From contig JAVJSV010000005.1 in NCBI GenBank assembly GCA_040219235.1, positions 1 through 64,000 on the forward strand: a stretch of DNA of 64,000 nt, read 5' to 3'. This document shows positions 52,623 to 62,935 of this stretch, in pieces. Each line of letters begins with the position of its first letter. The first letter of the stretch is position 1. A model generated the notes under the pieces. The model was given only the letters and a program-made list of their open reading frames with translations. It ran no database searches and was not told the origin of the DNA. This DNA comes from Rhodospirillaceae bacterium (lineage in GTDB: Bacteria; Pseudomonadota; Alphaproteobacteria; Rhodospirillales; Rhodospirillaceae). The position numbers and the translations under genes were made by a program.

Positions 52623-55135
52623 AACTGCTCCAGGAGGCGTCGTAAATATTGACGTTCCTCTTGAGGCCGCAACCGCTGACCGGCCCGCCGCCGTATCTCG
52701 TCTAATATTTCACGTGATCTTTGGGAGAGTCCCCGGGTATCTGGCTGCGTGGGGAGTTCTAGATCATCTTCCTGATCGGGGCCAAGATTTTGGCCGAGGG
52801 CTCCAAAGGGCTGACCACCTTGACCAGGGAGCGGAATAAGACCAGCTAACCCCTGTTCAGCTAAGGCTTGCATCATCTGTTGAGCGGCGCCCTGCATGCC
52901 CGACTGAAGGTTGGCCAGAGCCTGGGCCTGGGCATCTGAGGCTTGACGCCAGGATTCTTCGCGCAAAGCGGATTCTGCGCTCCGCATCGAAGAGTCCGCA
53001 TCGCCTAACTCTCCGGGCACTTGGCCCGTCATTTCTGCCATACGCCCCATAAGGTCTCCCAAACGCTGCCGCAGGTTGTCTTGCTCCTTGGCGGCACCTT
53101 CACCTGATTCTGCCCTGCTGGGATCGGATTGAGCCGTTTCACCCTCTTGCCCTTGTTGCTCGGACTGAGGCTGGCTTTGGGTTGTGTCAGATGAGTCTTC
53201 CTGGTTCTGCTGCAAGGCGCGTTGGCGTGCTTGCTCAAAGGATGAATTGAGCATCTCGGATTGCTCTTCAGTGATCTGTTTTAGCTCTTCCATCATCTGA
53301 CGCGCCGCTTCCACGTCGGGATTGGTCATGGGTGACAGGGCAGCATTTCGCAAAGTTTCGAGCATATTGCGCAGATCAGCCAGCATCTCTTTTGCGGCTT
53401 CTTCCGCGCCCAATTGTGAGAGTTCACGCAACTGCTCCATCATTTGCGCTAAGTCTTCCGATCCCATTGTTTGCAATTCACCCTGGTCGCTCAGGGGAAA
53501 ACTGCCCTCTGGCATTTTTTCAGCCAGAGCCTGATAGTACTCGACCAAAGCGCGTTGGAGCCGTTCTATAAGGCGACTTATTTCTTCTGGAGAGGCGCCA
53601 TTCTCAATGGCTTCGCTCAGGGCCTCTTCAGCAGCATCCAGAGCTTGTTCTGCAACCGCCATGGCACCATCTTCCATACGGATGGCGGCTTGCCACATTA
53701 GATCGATGACGCCGTCTAATACGTCTGTTGCATCTTGGAGGTTGAGGCGGTTTTTGGCACTGGCCATTGCCAAGTGGGCAATGACATCTCCCCCATATCC
53801 TTCAGGAACCTCCATCAATCGGCTCAAGGCTCGCGCTGCCATGCGCGCGGTTGAGGGATCGTTGATGAGGTCTTTGCGGTACTGAATAATTGTAGCGGCC
53901 ACCAGGTGTGAGAAAGACCGCTCAGGCAAACGAAATTCAACAGTGTCACTTGCACCGGTTTGTCCTGCTGCATCTTTTGCCGTAAGGGCGAGGTTCACAG
54001 TTTCGCCTGCCCACGGGTGCGCCGTTAGGTCGTGAAAAGAGTGGTGATTCACTTCTGTTGTTGAGAGCGGGGGAACTGAAATCGAGAAATTTTTAGCCCA
54101 ATTTTTTGCGTAAGGGCGTGTCTCAAATGGACGCTCTAACCGAGCAGTGACTGAGGTGATGCCATAATCATCTTTCGCGGTATAGCGAATGCTGAGACGG
54201 GAACGACCGGTTTCCTGAGGTGGTTCTGCGATGGCGATTGTCGGTGGTGCGTCTGCTAATGGTTTCAAATCCCAGGATGCGAGTGTTTTGCCAGATTGCC
54301 TGACGTCTAAGCGTTCGCCGCTAGGTAACGGGCCTTCATACCGCAGGCTGGAGTCATCCATTGAGAGCAACTCGATGACTGTGTCTTCAACGACCAATCG
54401 CGTCGGGCGTTTGGTTCCCGTCACAACGGCCAGGGCAGTGGTTCCGACTGGCACGGTGATGGCCGTGGCTGAAGCTTTTTCCATCGCCGGATCAAGTAGG
54501 ACTGGCGGTCGGTTCGTATATGCGGGAGGAGTCAACCAAACCTTAACATCCACAGGTCCGGTATCTGCGGCAAGTGCTGGATTTAGTGCACGGATAAAAC
54601 GTGGCGCGATATCGTCTCGCGCTGAGATGGCTCCAACAACACATAAGATCACGACAATGCTGCGCAGGGCGTAGTGGTCCCGTAACGCAAAGACCGAACG
54701 TGGGAAAGGTGCTTTTAAACGCTCAATCAAAGGACGCATACGCAACCGGTGCGCCATCCAAAGCCGGTTCTGGCTGCGGTCAGCTTTGTAGCTGAGGTTG
54801 TCTTCCCACGCCGTCAGCGGGCGATGATCAACACCAGACGAGCTTTCAAGAGCGTGACGCGCCTCTAACGTCGTTGGCCAAGAAAATTTTGAAAGTCCAA
54901 TATAGCCTGACCATAAAATTGCGCTGGTGGCGGCCACCAAAACAAGGCCATGAGCGATACTCGGGAGCAGAGGGAGGAGATCAAACAATCCGACGGCGAT
55001 AAATATGCCGATGATGAAGACAGGAACACAGAGGGCCGCGCTGAGGCGCTCTATCAGCAGGCTCATGCGTGCCAATGATAGACGTCGGCTGATCAGCCGC
55101 CGCAGTTGCAGTAATTGTTTCCAATCTTGGGTCAT
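52619..55135 (-). CDS. DUF4175 / TIGR02302-family membrane protein
   Basis: 838 residues. Two N-terminal membrane helices (about 33-58 and 63-85) and a third near 150-170 precede a large domain with Ig-like strands (about 195-390: VKVWLTPPAYTNRPP, then PTIAIAEPPQETGRSRLS). The C-terminal half is helical and rich in Glu, Gln and Met (about 430-780), likely coiled coil. The family is found in alphaproteobacteria next to lysA; no function is established that I know of. It follows lysA by 48 bases and its stop overlaps the convergent zinc-ribbon gene. Confidence 0.9.
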   Translation of the reverse strand: MTQDWKQLLQLRRLISRRLSLARMSLLIERLSAALCVPVFIIGIFIAVGLFDLLPLLPSIAHGLVLVAATSAILWSGYIGLSKFSWPTTLEARHALESSSGVDHRPLTAWEDNLSYKADRSQNRLWMAHRLRMRPLIERLKAPFPRSVFALRDHYALRSIVVILCVVGAISARDDIAPRFIRALNPALAADTGPVDVKVWLTPPAYTNRPPVLLDPAMEKASATAITVPVGTTALAVVTGTKRPTRLVVEDTVIELLSMDDSSLRYEGPLPSGERLDVRQSGKTLASWDLKPLADAPPTIAIAEPPQETGRSRLSIRYTAKDDYGITSVTARLERPFETRPYAKNWAKNFSISVPPLSTTEVNHHSFHDLTAHPWAGETVNLALTAKDAAGQTGASDTVEFRLPERSFSHLVAATIIQYRKDLINDPSTARMAARALSRLMEVPEGYGGDVIAHLAMASAKNRLNLQDATDVLDGVIDLMWQAAIRMEDGAMAVAEQALDAAEEALSEAIENGASPEEISRLIERLQRALVEYYQALAEKMPEGSFPLSDQGELQTMGSEDLAQMMEQLRELSQLGAEEAAKEMLADLRNMLETLRNAALSPMTNPDVEAARQMMEELKQITEEQSEMLNSSFEQARQRALQQNQEDSSDTTQSQPQSEQQGQEGETAQSDPSRAESGEGAAKEQDNLRQRLGDLMGRMAEMTGQVPGELGDADSSMRSAESALREESWRQASDAQAQALANLQSGMQGAAQQMMQALAEQGLAGLIPLPGQGGQPFGALGQNLGPDQEDDLELPTQPDTRGLSQRSREILDEIRRRAGQRLRPQEERQYLRRLLEQF

Positions 55136-55183
55136 GCGCCAGTGTAGGCCCGAGCCGACCGACGGTTCAATTCCCAGTTGGCA

Positions 55184-56467
55184 TTAAACTCTGGAATTCT
55201 CCGTTGCCCAGTCCGGGAGACTCTCCAAAGCCCAGAGGTCTTCGACGGGCGGACGGCGGCGGACCACCGCAAACTCTGCCTCTTTGACCAGCACTTCGGG
55301 AACAAGAGGTCTGGCATTATAAGTCGATGACATGACAGCGCCATATGCGCCAGCAGTCGTGAAGGCGATGAGGTCCCCTTCGTTTGGCAGCGATAAACGA
55401 GTGTCGCGGACGAATCGGTCTCCAGTTTCACAGATTGGCCCTACAATATCCATATTAGTAACAGGGGCTCCCGCCGATGGTTCAGTGACCGGCAGAACAT
55501 CATGATGGGCATCGTACATGGCCGGTCGTATGAGGTCGTTCATGGCGGCGTCAACAATCACAAACTCTTTGGTTTCGCCGTGCTTAAGGTAAATGACTTT
55601 GGTAACCAGAATACCTGCGTTTGCTGCAATCACCCGACCGGGCTCGAATAGAATTTTACACCCCAAATCCCCAACGGTCCGGCGCACCACTTGGCCGTAT
55701 TCTTCCGGGCTGGGGGGGGTGTCGTTGTCTCTCTTGTAAGGAACGCCAAGGCCGCCGCCCAGATCGACAGTGCGGATATCAATGCCCAGGTCCCGTAAAT
55801 CCGTGACCAAGCCTGCGACTTTTGCAAAAGCTGCCTCGAAGGGGGCGAGGTTTGTGATTTGTGAGCCAATGTGGACCGCAACGCCACGGACATCGAGACC
55901 GGGCATAGCGTTGGCTAAGCTATAAAGTTTCGGCGCATCGTCCCAGGCCACGCCAAACTTATCTTCTTTTCGACCGGTTGAAATTTTGTCGTGGGTTTCT
56001 GCGTGAACGTCAGGATTAACCCGCAAGGCGATTGGTGCCCGCTTTCCCAATGCAACCGAGATGGTGTTGAGGTGGTTCAGTTCTGATTCTGATTCCACGT
56101 TAATTTGGCCAACACCATTCTCGACAGCAAAGGCCAACTCTTCTTCTGTTTTGCCAACGCCGGAGAACACAATTTTTTCTGCGGGGATACCGGCGGCGAG
56201 GGCGCGCTTAAATTCACCGCCAGACACCACGTCACAGCCTGCTCCAAGATCACCGAGCAATTTCAAAACAGCGAGATTGCCGTTTGCTTTTGCGGAAAAA
56301 CACACCATGGTATCTAGCCCTGTTAGGGCATCGGTAAAGACACGATAGTGGCGGGTGAGCGTTGCTGATGAGTAACAGTAAAACGGTGTGCCCACCGCAG
56401 CCGCTATTTCAGGTATCGGAACGTCTTCTGCATGAAGAATACCGTCACGATATTGGAAGTGGTTCAT
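55184..56467 (-). CDS. lysA: Diaminopimelate decarboxylase
   Basis: 427 residues, fold III PLP enzyme of lysine synthesis. The PLP lysine is in CFSAKANGN (about residue 60). GGGLGVPY binds the phosphate of the cofactor, EPGRVI is the second contact, and the active-site Cys is in CETGDRF. It decarboxylates meso-diaminopimelate. It starts 17 bases after the lptM stop and is part of the argH-lptM-lysA transcript. Confidence 0.96.
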   Translation of the reverse strand: MNHFQYRDGILHAEDVPIPEIAAAVGTPFYCYSSATLTRHYRVFTDALTGLDTMVCFSAKANGNLAVLKLLGDLGAGCDVVSGGEFKRALAAGIPAEKIVFSGVGKTEEELAFAVENGVGQINVESESELNHLNTISVALGKRAPIALRVNPDVHAETHDKISTGRKEDKFGVAWDDAPKLYSLANAMPGLDVRGVAVHIGSQITNLAPFEAAFAKVAGLVTDLRDLGIDIRTVDLGGGLGVPYKRDNDTPPSPEEYGQVVRRTVGDLGCKILFEPGRVIAANAGILVTKVIYLKHGETKEFVIVDAAMNDLIRPAMYDAHHDVLPVTEPSAGAPVTNMDIVGPICETGDRFVRDTRLSLPNEGDLIAFTTAGAYGAVMSSTYNARPLVPEVLVKEAEFAVVRRRPPVEDLWALESLPDWATENSRV

Positions 56468-56484
56468 GTGTTAAGCCTAGCTTC

Positions 56485-56625
56485 TTACTGGCGCGGATAT
56501 TGTTTTGGATACTCCGATCCAGGTGGCGGAGTCAGCGCGCTTTTCTTGCCGCAAGCTGACAATCCTGTCGTGCAGAGTACGAGCATAAGAACGGTTAGGA
56601 GGGTAGACCCTTTAAGCCGGGTCAT
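56485..56625 (-). CDS. lptM: Small lipoprotein, LptM-like
   Basis: 46 residues read from sequence: a basic start (MTRLKGS), a hydrophobic stretch, lipobox LSAC with the lipidated Cys25, then [15 protein letters not shown]. The C-G-x-K-x-x-L-x-x-P core after the lipobox is that of LptM (YifL), which assists maturation of the LptD/LptE lipopolysaccharide translocon. The ATG overlaps the argH stop (ATGA), and lysA follows after 17 bases, the usual arrangement in proteobacteria. Confidence 0.9.
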   Translation of the reverse strand: MTRLKGSTLLTVLMLVLCTTGLSACGKKSALTPPPGSEYPKQYPRQ

Positions 56626-58016
56626 TTCTCGTCTCCCACCAAGAAACGTGTTCTGGCATTGTCGATTTGAGCTCTCACGTTAACCGGACTCGTACCGCCA
56701 TAACTTGTTCGGCTGTTGACCGATGATTCTACGGATAAAATCCCAAGCGCATCTGCTGTCAGCCGTTCATCAACGGCAGCCAAATCCTCTGCCGTGAGGT
56801 CTTCCAGGTCACATTGTTTCGTCTCAGCGACTTTTACGACTTCGCCAGCAATGTGATGTGAGTCTCTGAAGGCAACGTCTTTCTCTCTGACCAACCAATC
56901 GGCAAGGTCTGTCGCGGTTGTATATCCGGCTCCTGCGGCCAGCCGCATGGCGTCTTCGTTGACGCGTATATCACCGATCATGCCTGTGGTGGCAGCGACA
57001 CAAAGTTCCAAAGTATCGAACGTGTCGAAAACGGGTTCTTTATCTTCCTGCATATCTTTCGAATAGGTCAGCGGCAGCCCTTTGACGACCATCAGCAGGC
57101 CGTTCATGGCGCCAACCACTCGCCCGACTTTGCCGCGCACCAACTCCGCCGCATCCGGATTACGTTTTTGCGGCATCATTGAGCTGCCAGTCGAGAAAGC
57201 ATCCGTAAAGGACACAAATCTAAACTGAGCACTGGCCCAGATGACCAATTCTTCAGCCAGTCGTGAAAGGTGTACAGACAGGATCGACGCTGTTGAAAGA
57301 AATTCGAGGGCGAAGTCTCTGTCTGATACAGCGTCCAGAGAGTTGGCCATGGGGCGTGCGAAATCGAGATCTTTGGCGGTGCGCTCTCTATCAAGCGGAA
57401 AAGAGGTTCCCGCCAGCGCGCCAGCACCAAGCGGACACTCGTTTAGCCGCCTTCTGGCGTCCTGGAAGCGGCCTCTGTCGCGCCCGATCATTTCAACATA
57501 CGCCAGCAAATGATGACCAAAGGTGACGGGCTGAGCGGCCTGCAGATGCGTAAAGCCAGGCATGATCGTTTCGGCATGGGCTTCTGCTTTATCAATCAGA
57601 GCCGTCTGGAGACCTTTGAGTTGATCATCTAAAGTATCGATGGCTGACCGAACCCAAAGCCTGAAATCGGTCGCAACTTGGTCGTTCCTAGAGCGCGCTG
57701 TATGTAGGCGCCCGGCTGGCTCACCTATCAGCTGGCTCAGTCGGGCTTCGATATTCATGTGAATGTCTTCTAAGGAGCGCTTGAACGTGAAGCTTCCGTC
57801 GCTTATGTCTTTTTCAATCTTCAGAAGTCCGTCCATAATGGCGTTGCCATCTTCTTTGGACAGGATGCCTTGGGCAACAAGCATCGCGCAGTGCGCGCGG
57901 GAGCCCCTGATGTCCTGCTTGGCAAGGCGCTGATCGAAGTCGATCGACGCATTAATTGCTTCCATTATGTCAGACGGACCGCCGGAGAACCGACCGCCCC
58001 AAATCTGGCTGGTCAT
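56622..58016 (-). CDS. argH: Argininosuccinate lyase
   Basis: 464 residues, normal size. The superfamily signature [12 protein letters not shown] carries the catalytic Ser loop. [17 protein letters not shown] and [17 protein letters not shown]-like blocks form the rest of the active site, with the catalytic His in the second. It releases fumarate and arginine in the last arginine step. GAGGTG is 4 bases before the ATG; 43 bases separate it from divergent tlpA. Confidence 0.97.
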   Translation of the reverse strand: MTSQIWGGRFSGGPSDIMEAINASIDFDQRLAKQDIRGSRAHCAMLVAQGILSKEDGNAIMDGLLKIEKDISDGSFTFKRSLEDIHMNIEARLSQLIGEPAGRLHTARSRNDQVATDFRLWVRSAIDTLDDQLKGLQTALIDKAEAHAETIMPGFTHLQAAQPVTFGHHLLAYVEMIGRDRGRFQDARRRLNECPLGAGALAGTSFPLDRERTAKDLDFARPMANSLDAVSDRDFALEFLSTASILSVHLSRLAEELVIWASAQFRFVSFTDAFSTGSSMMPQKRNPDAAELVRGKVGRVVGAMNGLLMVVKGLPLTYSKDMQEDKEPVFDTFDTLELCVAATTGMIGDIRVNEDAMRLAAGAGYTTATDLADWLVREKDVAFRDSHHIAGEVVKVAETKQCDLEDLTAEDLAAVDERLTADALGILSVESSVNSRTSYGGTSPVNVRAQIDNARTRFLVGDEK

Positions 58017-58059
58017 GAGTCACCTCTTGCCATACGTGGCAGTTTAGAAGGACGAGTAA

Positions 58060-58623
58060 ATGCCGAAGGTCTCTAAAGTTTCGGTGCACAGCATCGCCGC
58101 ACTTGCGCTAATGGCGGTGCTTACCATCGTGTCTGCGCCTATGTCCAGAGCCGCGGAGTCGGGAATTGACAAGTTAAAATGGCATGAGGAGCCGCTAGCC
58201 GCCCCTGAGACCGCTTTTCAAGACGGCAATGGCACAGATATTCGTCTCTCAGACTTCGTTGGGAAGGTCTTGGTGGTGAATTTGTGGGCGACATGGTGTG
58301 CGCCGTGTATTCGCGAAATGCCGACTCTTGATACTCTGGAAGCTGACTTAGGTGGTGATGGGTTTCATGTGATTGCCTTATCCCAGGACCGTGAGGGGGC
58401 CCGAGTTGCTCAGCCGTTTATTGAAAAAAACGGTTGGTCAAACCTGGATCTTTATGTGTCTGACGGCAGCACGTTTGCTCGTGAAGCTCAGGTCCGGGGG
58501 TTACCAACGACCCTTATTATTGGATCCGACGGTCGCGAAGTTGCCAGATTAGAGGGAACGGCTGAATGGGATGCTCCTGAGTTCAGAGCTCTTTTTGTTC
58601 AAATGATGAGCCCAAAAGACTAG
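58060..58623 (+). CDS. TlpA-family periplasmic thiol-disulfide reductase
   Basis: 187 residues. An N-terminal membrane segment (about 8-30) that is either a signal peptide or anchor is followed by a thioredoxin-like domain with LWATWCAPCIREMPTL (active site WCAPC at about 85-89) and the cis-Pro loop RGLPTTLII. TlpA proteins reduce periplasmic thiols, often for cytochrome c oxidase assembly. AAGGA is 7 bases before the ATG. The stop overlaps the convergent PAP2 gene by 4 bases. Confidence 0.93.
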   Translation: MPKVSKVSVHSIAALALMAVLTIVSAPMSRAAESGIDKLKWHEEPLAAPETAFQDGNGTDIRLSDFVGKVLVVNLWATWCAPCIREMPTLDTLEADLGGDGFHVIALSQDREGARVAQPFIEKNGWSNLDLYVSDGSTFAREAQVRGLPTTLIIGSDGREVARLEGTAEWDAPEFRALFVQMMSPKD

Positions 58624-59300
58624 TGCTGATTTAACTGGATCGACTGACCATTTCGTTCAAACCAGCGTCGCAGCAACACGGCGACCGCCACGCTAATGAA
58701 TCCACTCATGATCACATCGCTTACGAAATGCACAGCGGTCAAAAAACGGCTCATGCTGACGGTAAGGGCGACTGCTATATAAGCAGGCGTGTAGCGCGGA
58801 GTCAGAAAAGACAATGCGACCATGGCAGACCAGATGGATTGCGCATGGCCCGATGGAAAGCTGGCCATTTTCAGAGCAACCCCAAATGGCTCAAACCCGA
58901 AGATGTTGTCATTGAACAAGTAGCGTGGCCGATACCGACCCGTAATGAGCTTCAGGGCATTAATCACGACTGCGGCAGTTGCCATTGAAATGATCATAAA
59001 GCCCCACGATCTGGCATGTCTCTTGAGTGTTAAAACGGTTTCGGCGTTCTTAGCGCTGCGGGCTAAGACGAGACAGGCCGCTATACCAATGAAGGCGATG
59101 CTAAACCAGATTGCACTGTTGGCGGCTTCAGTGATGTCACCCATAAGAGTATGGATGCTTCTGTCTAATTGTTCTTCAAAGTACCACGCTAAGGGCTTGT
59201 CCCAAAAGAGGATGAAAGGCAGCGACACTGCCGTGACCCACAAAAACCAGAATCCCAAGCGTTTCAGGTCAGGGGATAAAAGTTTAAGTGCTGAACTCAT
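58620..59300 (-). CDS. PAP2-family membrane phosphatase
   Basis: 226 residues, about six membrane helices. The three phosphatase motifs are complete: KLITGRYRPRY (KxxxxxxRP type), SFPSGHAQS (PSGH) and RFLTAVHFVSDVI (SRxxxxxHxxxD type, here with Arg, His and Asp). It should dephosphorylate a lipid in the outer leaflet, such as undecaprenyl pyrophosphate, phosphatidic acid or lipid A. It overlaps the upstream ArnT-like gene by 1 base, which favours a lipid A or undecaprenyl carrier role. Confidence 0.92.
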   Translation of the reverse strand: MSSALKLLSPDLKRLGFWFLWVTAVSLPFILFWDKPLAWYFEEQLDRSIHTLMGDITEAANSAIWFSIAFIGIAACLVLARSAKNAETVLTLKRHARSWGFMIISMATAAVVINALKLITGRYRPRYLFNDNIFGFEPFGVALKMASFPSGHAQSIWSAMVALSFLTPRYTPAYIAVALTVSMSRFLTAVHFVSDVIMSGFISVAVAVLLRRWFERNGQSIQLNQH

Positions 59301-60928
59301 TACGGTACTGCTAAGTCGGTGCTGCGAATAATTAAAAGCGTTTCTGATCTGCCTTTTGAATAGTTGTAGCCAGCTATGCTGTCTAGGGGAACAAGCTCTC
59401 TTTGATTTGCGAATAAAGCTTCGGTCATCAGGTCGCGTTGAGAGCTCGAAATGACGGCTAGGGCGTCTTGCCTATTTGTAAGTTGATCAGCCGCACTGTC
59501 GACGTTCGTGATAATTGTGTTGGTGCCAAGCAAAAATACAGCCGAAGGCTCTTGAAAGTGAGTCAGCACGACAGGATCGCGGCTGCCGTGGCGGTGCTGT
59601 GCAATCACCTTTGCAATGCGCGGACTTAAAGCAAGGTCAGTTAAGTTAGGCAGAATGCCACCAAACAGCAGACCGCTGGTGACAATTGCGGTAACAGGCA
59701 CAAGAAGAAGCTTTTCGGTTTTATGACTCCACAAGGCATATAGAATACTCAGCAGACAGGCTGCAAAGACCACTGTAATGGCGATTGAGCCCGAATAAGT
59801 CGCCGACGCCCATAGGCAGCCGCCAACGAGGAGGACCGTCACAATCGCCCAGAGTGCAGATCCCCAGCGCGCTGTCTTGGTCGTGCTGTTGGACATTGCC
59901 CCAGCGACGGCCAGGGCAAGTGCGGGCACGATGGGCAGGATGTAATGCGGGAGTTTGGTCGGCACCAGTTCAAACATCAGCCAGGTCGCTCCGGCCCAGG
60001 CGAGAGCGAAACGGATAGCCGGCGTATGGCGCTGTCGCCACGCTAAAACCAGTCCTGGAAGAATAATCAAGGATGCGGGCCAAAGCGTTATGGGCGACAA
60101 AAGTAAATGCATACCTGGGAATGCGCCGTGTCCCTCTGAGCCGCCAATGAGCTTCGGGAAGAAGTCTTCGGATAGAGACGTTAGGATAACGTTCCCATCT
60201 CCACTCATTGACGCAGCAATTGTCCAAGGCAGAATGAATGTCGCCGCGAATAAAAAACCAAATAGTGGGTGTGTGTTGCGGAGCCATCTGAAATTTTTAT
60301 CAGCTGCGGACAACGCAAGGGCTGTGGCTAGCACAATCGCTACGATCACTGGGCCTTTAATCAGCAGTCCTGCGCCGATGCCGCCCCATAGCAAAAAGAA
60401 TGCACTTATTCTTGGTCTGCATTCGATTGTCGCCTGATAATACTGCGCTAGCCCCATATGCGCGAGGACAACTGTGAGCAGAAGGGTGGCGTCTGTCTTG
60501 GCGAGATGCGCTTCAACGATCATGAGTAAAGTGCAAGCGGTTAGGCTGGCTGCGATCAGCCCGGCCCGCATTCCATTAGGACCCTTAAAGAGTTTGCATC
60601 CGAGCAAGAATACACAGATCACGGCGAGCCAAGACGAGATGGCAGACGGGACTCTATACATCCACGCTGTATTCTGTTGCGTCTCTGCAAAAATCTTCAC
60701 CGATGCATATTGTAGCCAGTGAATGCCCACTGGTTTTTTAGTGCGAGGCTCCTCCTGGAAACGGATGTTGATCAGATCGCCAGTTTCCAACATCTGCTTT
60801 GTTGCCTGCATAAAGCGGGCTTCGTCTCTGTCTGTCGGAGGCACAGTGGAAATGCCGGGCAGAAACAAGGCCAAGCACAGCGCTGTCAGCAGAATATAAG
60901 GCCGTATGCCTAACGTTAAGTCCTGCAC
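59300..60928 (-). CDS. ArnT-like family 39 glycosyltransferase
   Basis: 542 residues, about 11-12 membrane helices. The first periplasmic loop has the catalytic acid motif PTDRDEARFMQATKQML, followed by EEPRTKKPVGIHWLQYAS, typical for GT39/GT83 proteins that move a sugar from undecaprenyl phosphate to lipid A or protein. The C-terminal part is a soluble periplasmic domain. Start codon followed closely by a short hydrophobic segment. It forms an operon with the PAP2 gene. Confidence 0.9.
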   Translation of the reverse strand: MQDLTLGIRPYILLTALCLALFLPGISTVPPTDRDEARFMQATKQMLETGDLINIRFQEEPRTKKPVGIHWLQYASVKIFAETQQNTAWMYRVPSAISSWLAVICVFLLGCKLFKGPNGMRAGLIAASLTACTLLMIVEAHLAKTDATLLLTVVLAHMGLAQYYQATIECRPRISAFFLLWGGIGAGLLIKGPVIVAIVLATALALSAADKNFRWLRNTHPLFGFLFAATFILPWTIAASMSGDGNVILTSLSEDFFPKLIGGSEGHGAFPGMHLLLSPITLWPASLIILPGLVLAWRQRHTPAIRFALAWAGATWLMFELVPTKLPHYILPIVPALALAVAGAMSNSTTKTARWGSALWAIVTVLLVGGCLWASATYSGSIAITVVFAACLLSILYALWSHKTEKLLLVPVTAIVTSGLLFGGILPNLTDLALSPRIAKVIAQHRHGSRDPVVLTHFQEPSAVFLLGTNTIITNVDSAADQLTNRQDALAVISSSQRDLMTEALFANQRELVPLDSIAGYNYSKGRSETLLIIRSTDLAVP

Positions 60929-60962
60929 AGGTTGCCTGATCCCCTAGCTAAAATATCGGTCT

Positions 60963-61000
60963 AAAAACAAGAACGGCCTCCGTTGGAGCGGAGACCGTTC
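60963..61000 (-). terminator. Rho-independent terminator after the hydroxybutyryl-CoA dehydrogenase gene
   Basis: On the minus strand GAACGGTCTCCG pairs with CGGAGGCCGTTC over 12 positions with one mismatch and a 6-base loop, followed by TTGTTTTT. It ends the etfB-etfA-dehydrogenase transcript. Confidence 0.85.
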
Positions 61001-61037
61001 ATAGTAAGCATGTACGCTTAGATATGCTGCATTTGAA

Positions 61038-61979
61038 TTAGCGGGTTGGCACAGGCTCGTCGCCGGAATAATCGTAGAAGCCTTTGCCCGATTTACGGCC
61101 CAGCCAGCCTGCTTCAACGTATTTGACCAGAAGCGGGCAGGGGCGGTATTTAGAGTCAGCCAGCCCCTCATATAGGACAGACATAATCGACAGGCAGGTG
61201 TCGAGGCCAATAAAGTCAGCCAGTTCCAACGGGCCCATCGGATGGTTGGCCCCGAGCTTCATGGCTGTGTCGATGGCTGATACGGAACCAACACCCTCAT
61301 ACAAGGTGTAAATTCCTTCGTTAATCATAGGGATAAGAATGCGGTTAACGATAAAGGCCGGGAAGTCTTCAGATGAAACAGTCTGCTTGCCCAGTCTCTC
61401 TGCTACTCCGCGCACTGTTGAGAAGGTGTCTTCTGCTGTTGCAATGCCGCGAATAAGTTCGACCAGTTTCATCACTGGAACCGGGTTCATGAAGTGAAGG
61501 CCCATAAACCGTTCTGGACGATCAGTACCTGCGCCCAGTCTTGTGATTGAAATTGAAGACGTGTTCGAGCAGAGGATTGCATCACTTTTCAAAATCGGAC
61601 AGATGTCTTTGAAGATTTTGTGTTTAACGTCTTCTCGCTCTGTTGCGGCTTCGATAACCAAATCAGCATCGGCCATGAATTCCAATGCTGAACCCGTTGT
61701 GATTTTGGCCAGCGCATCTTTTTTGGCTTCTTCAGTGACGCGACCTTTTGCTACTTGACGGGAGATATTATTATCTATGCCTGACAGCGCGTTCTTAAGT
61801 TGGTCTTCGCTGATATCAAAGACTTTAACATTGTACCCAGCCAGTGCGCTGACGTGTGCAATGCCGCTTCCCATTTGGCCAGCACCGATAATGCCAATGG
61901 TTTTGATTTCGTAATCAGATTTGGACACTCTGCTTTCATCCTTTCTGGCCTGCGAAGCACGGCCGCTATCATCGTTCAT
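61038..61979 (-). CDS. 3-hydroxybutyryl-CoA dehydrogenase
   Basis: 313 residues: an NAD-binding domain with GIIGAGQMGSGIAHV (about 29-43), the catalytic SNTSS and HFMNPVPVMKLVE (His with a Glu partner), and the C-terminal dimer domain with NRILIPMINEG and GANHPMGPLELADFIGLD. It oxidises (S)-3-hydroxybutyryl-CoA or works in reverse for polyhydroxybutyrate. AAGGA 7 bases before the ATG at 61979 supports this start, although a GTG at 61928 would give the usual family N-terminus. Same strand as etfA, 26 bases apart. Confidence 0.95.
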   Translation of the reverse strand: MNDDSGRASQARKDESRVSKSDYEIKTIGIIGAGQMGSGIAHVSALAGYNVKVFDISEDQLKNALSGIDNNISRQVAKGRVTEEAKKDALAKITTGSALEFMADADLVIEAATEREDVKHKIFKDICPILKSDAILCSNTSSISITRLGAGTDRPERFMGLHFMNPVPVMKLVELIRGIATAEDTFSTVRGVAERLGKQTVSSEDFPAFIVNRILIPMINEGIYTLYEGVGSVSAIDTAMKLGANHPMGPLELADFIGLDTCLSIMSVLYEGLADSKYRPCPLLVKYVEAGWLGRKSGKGFYDYSGDEPVPTR

Positions 61980-62005
61980 CTTGTTTTCCTTCAGAGGAGC
62001 TTAAA

Positions 62006-62935
62006 TTAGAGAGCGTCAGAGAGTTGGGGAACCACATCGAACAAATCGCCTACCAGTCCATAGTCGGCGATCTGGAAAATGGGCGCTTCCTCGTCTTTGT
62101 TGATTGCGACAATAACTTTACTGTCTTTCATCCCGGCAAGGTGCTGGATCGCGCCAGAAATGCCGATGGCAATGTAGAGGTCAGGTGCGACAATTTTTCC
62201 GGTCTGACCAACCTGATAATCGTTGGGGACATATCCGGCATCTACAGCAGCCCGTGAGGCACCTACAGCAGCGCCAAGTTTGTCTGCAAGTGTTTCGATA
62301 ATTGCGAAGTTCTCTGAACTACCGACGCCGCGGCCGCCGGAAATAACTATTCCTGCTGAGGTCAACTCAGGCCGCTCTGATTTCGATAATTCCTGACCTA
62401 CAAATGTCGAAATTTTTGGGTCTTCTGCCGCTGAAACGCTTTCAATAGCTGCGGAGCCGCCTTCTGCCGCCGCTTTGTCGAAGGTTGAGCCGCGCACAGT
62501 AATCAGGACAGTTTTGTCTTTACTTTGTACGGTGGCCATTGCGTTGCCAGCGTAGATTGGGCGAATAAAGGTATCTGCTGAAACGACGGCTGAGATATCT
62601 GAGACCTGTGCAACGTCCAGCAGCGCAGAAACGCGTGGCATAAAATTTTTACCAAACGTTGTGGCCGGCGCCAGAATATGACTGTAATCGCCAGCCACAC
62701 TTTTTACTAAGGCTGCCACAGGTTCGCCAAGTTGATGCTCGTATTGGGCATCATCAGCCACCTTGATTGCGCTTACGCCTGCAATCTTGGCCGCTTGCTC
62801 TGCAACCGCAGCGCAGTTTGATCCTGCAATCAGAATATGAATATCGCCACCGATCTGATTTGCGGCTGTTATTGTGGTCAGCGTTGAAGGTTTGAGGTCT
62901 TTGTTATCGTGTTCAGCTATGACAAGGCTGGTCAT
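62006..62935 (-). CDS. etfA: Electron transfer flavoprotein, alpha subunit
   Basis: 309 residues. The N-terminal domain (about 1-180) is followed by the FAD-binding domain: [37 protein letters not shown] and [17 protein letters not shown], all standard. With EtfB it carries electrons from acyl-CoA dehydrogenases to ETF-QO (22755-24425). Its start overlaps the etfB stop by 4 bases. Confidence 0.97.
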   Translation of the reverse strand: MTSLVIAEHDNKDLKPSTLTTITAANQIGGDIHILIAGSNCAAVAEQAAKIAGVSAIKVADDAQYEHQLGEPVAALVKSVAGDYSHILAPATTFGKNFMPRVSALLDVAQVSDISAVVSADTFIRPIYAGNAMATVQSKDKTVLITVRGSTFDKAAAEGGSAAIESVSAAEDPKISTFVGQELSKSERPELTSAGIVISGGRGVGSSENFAIIETLADKLGAAVGASRAAVDAGYVPNDYQVGQTGKIVAPDLYIAIGISGAIQHLAGMKDSKVIVAINKDEEAPIFQIADYGLVGDLFDVVPQLSDAL

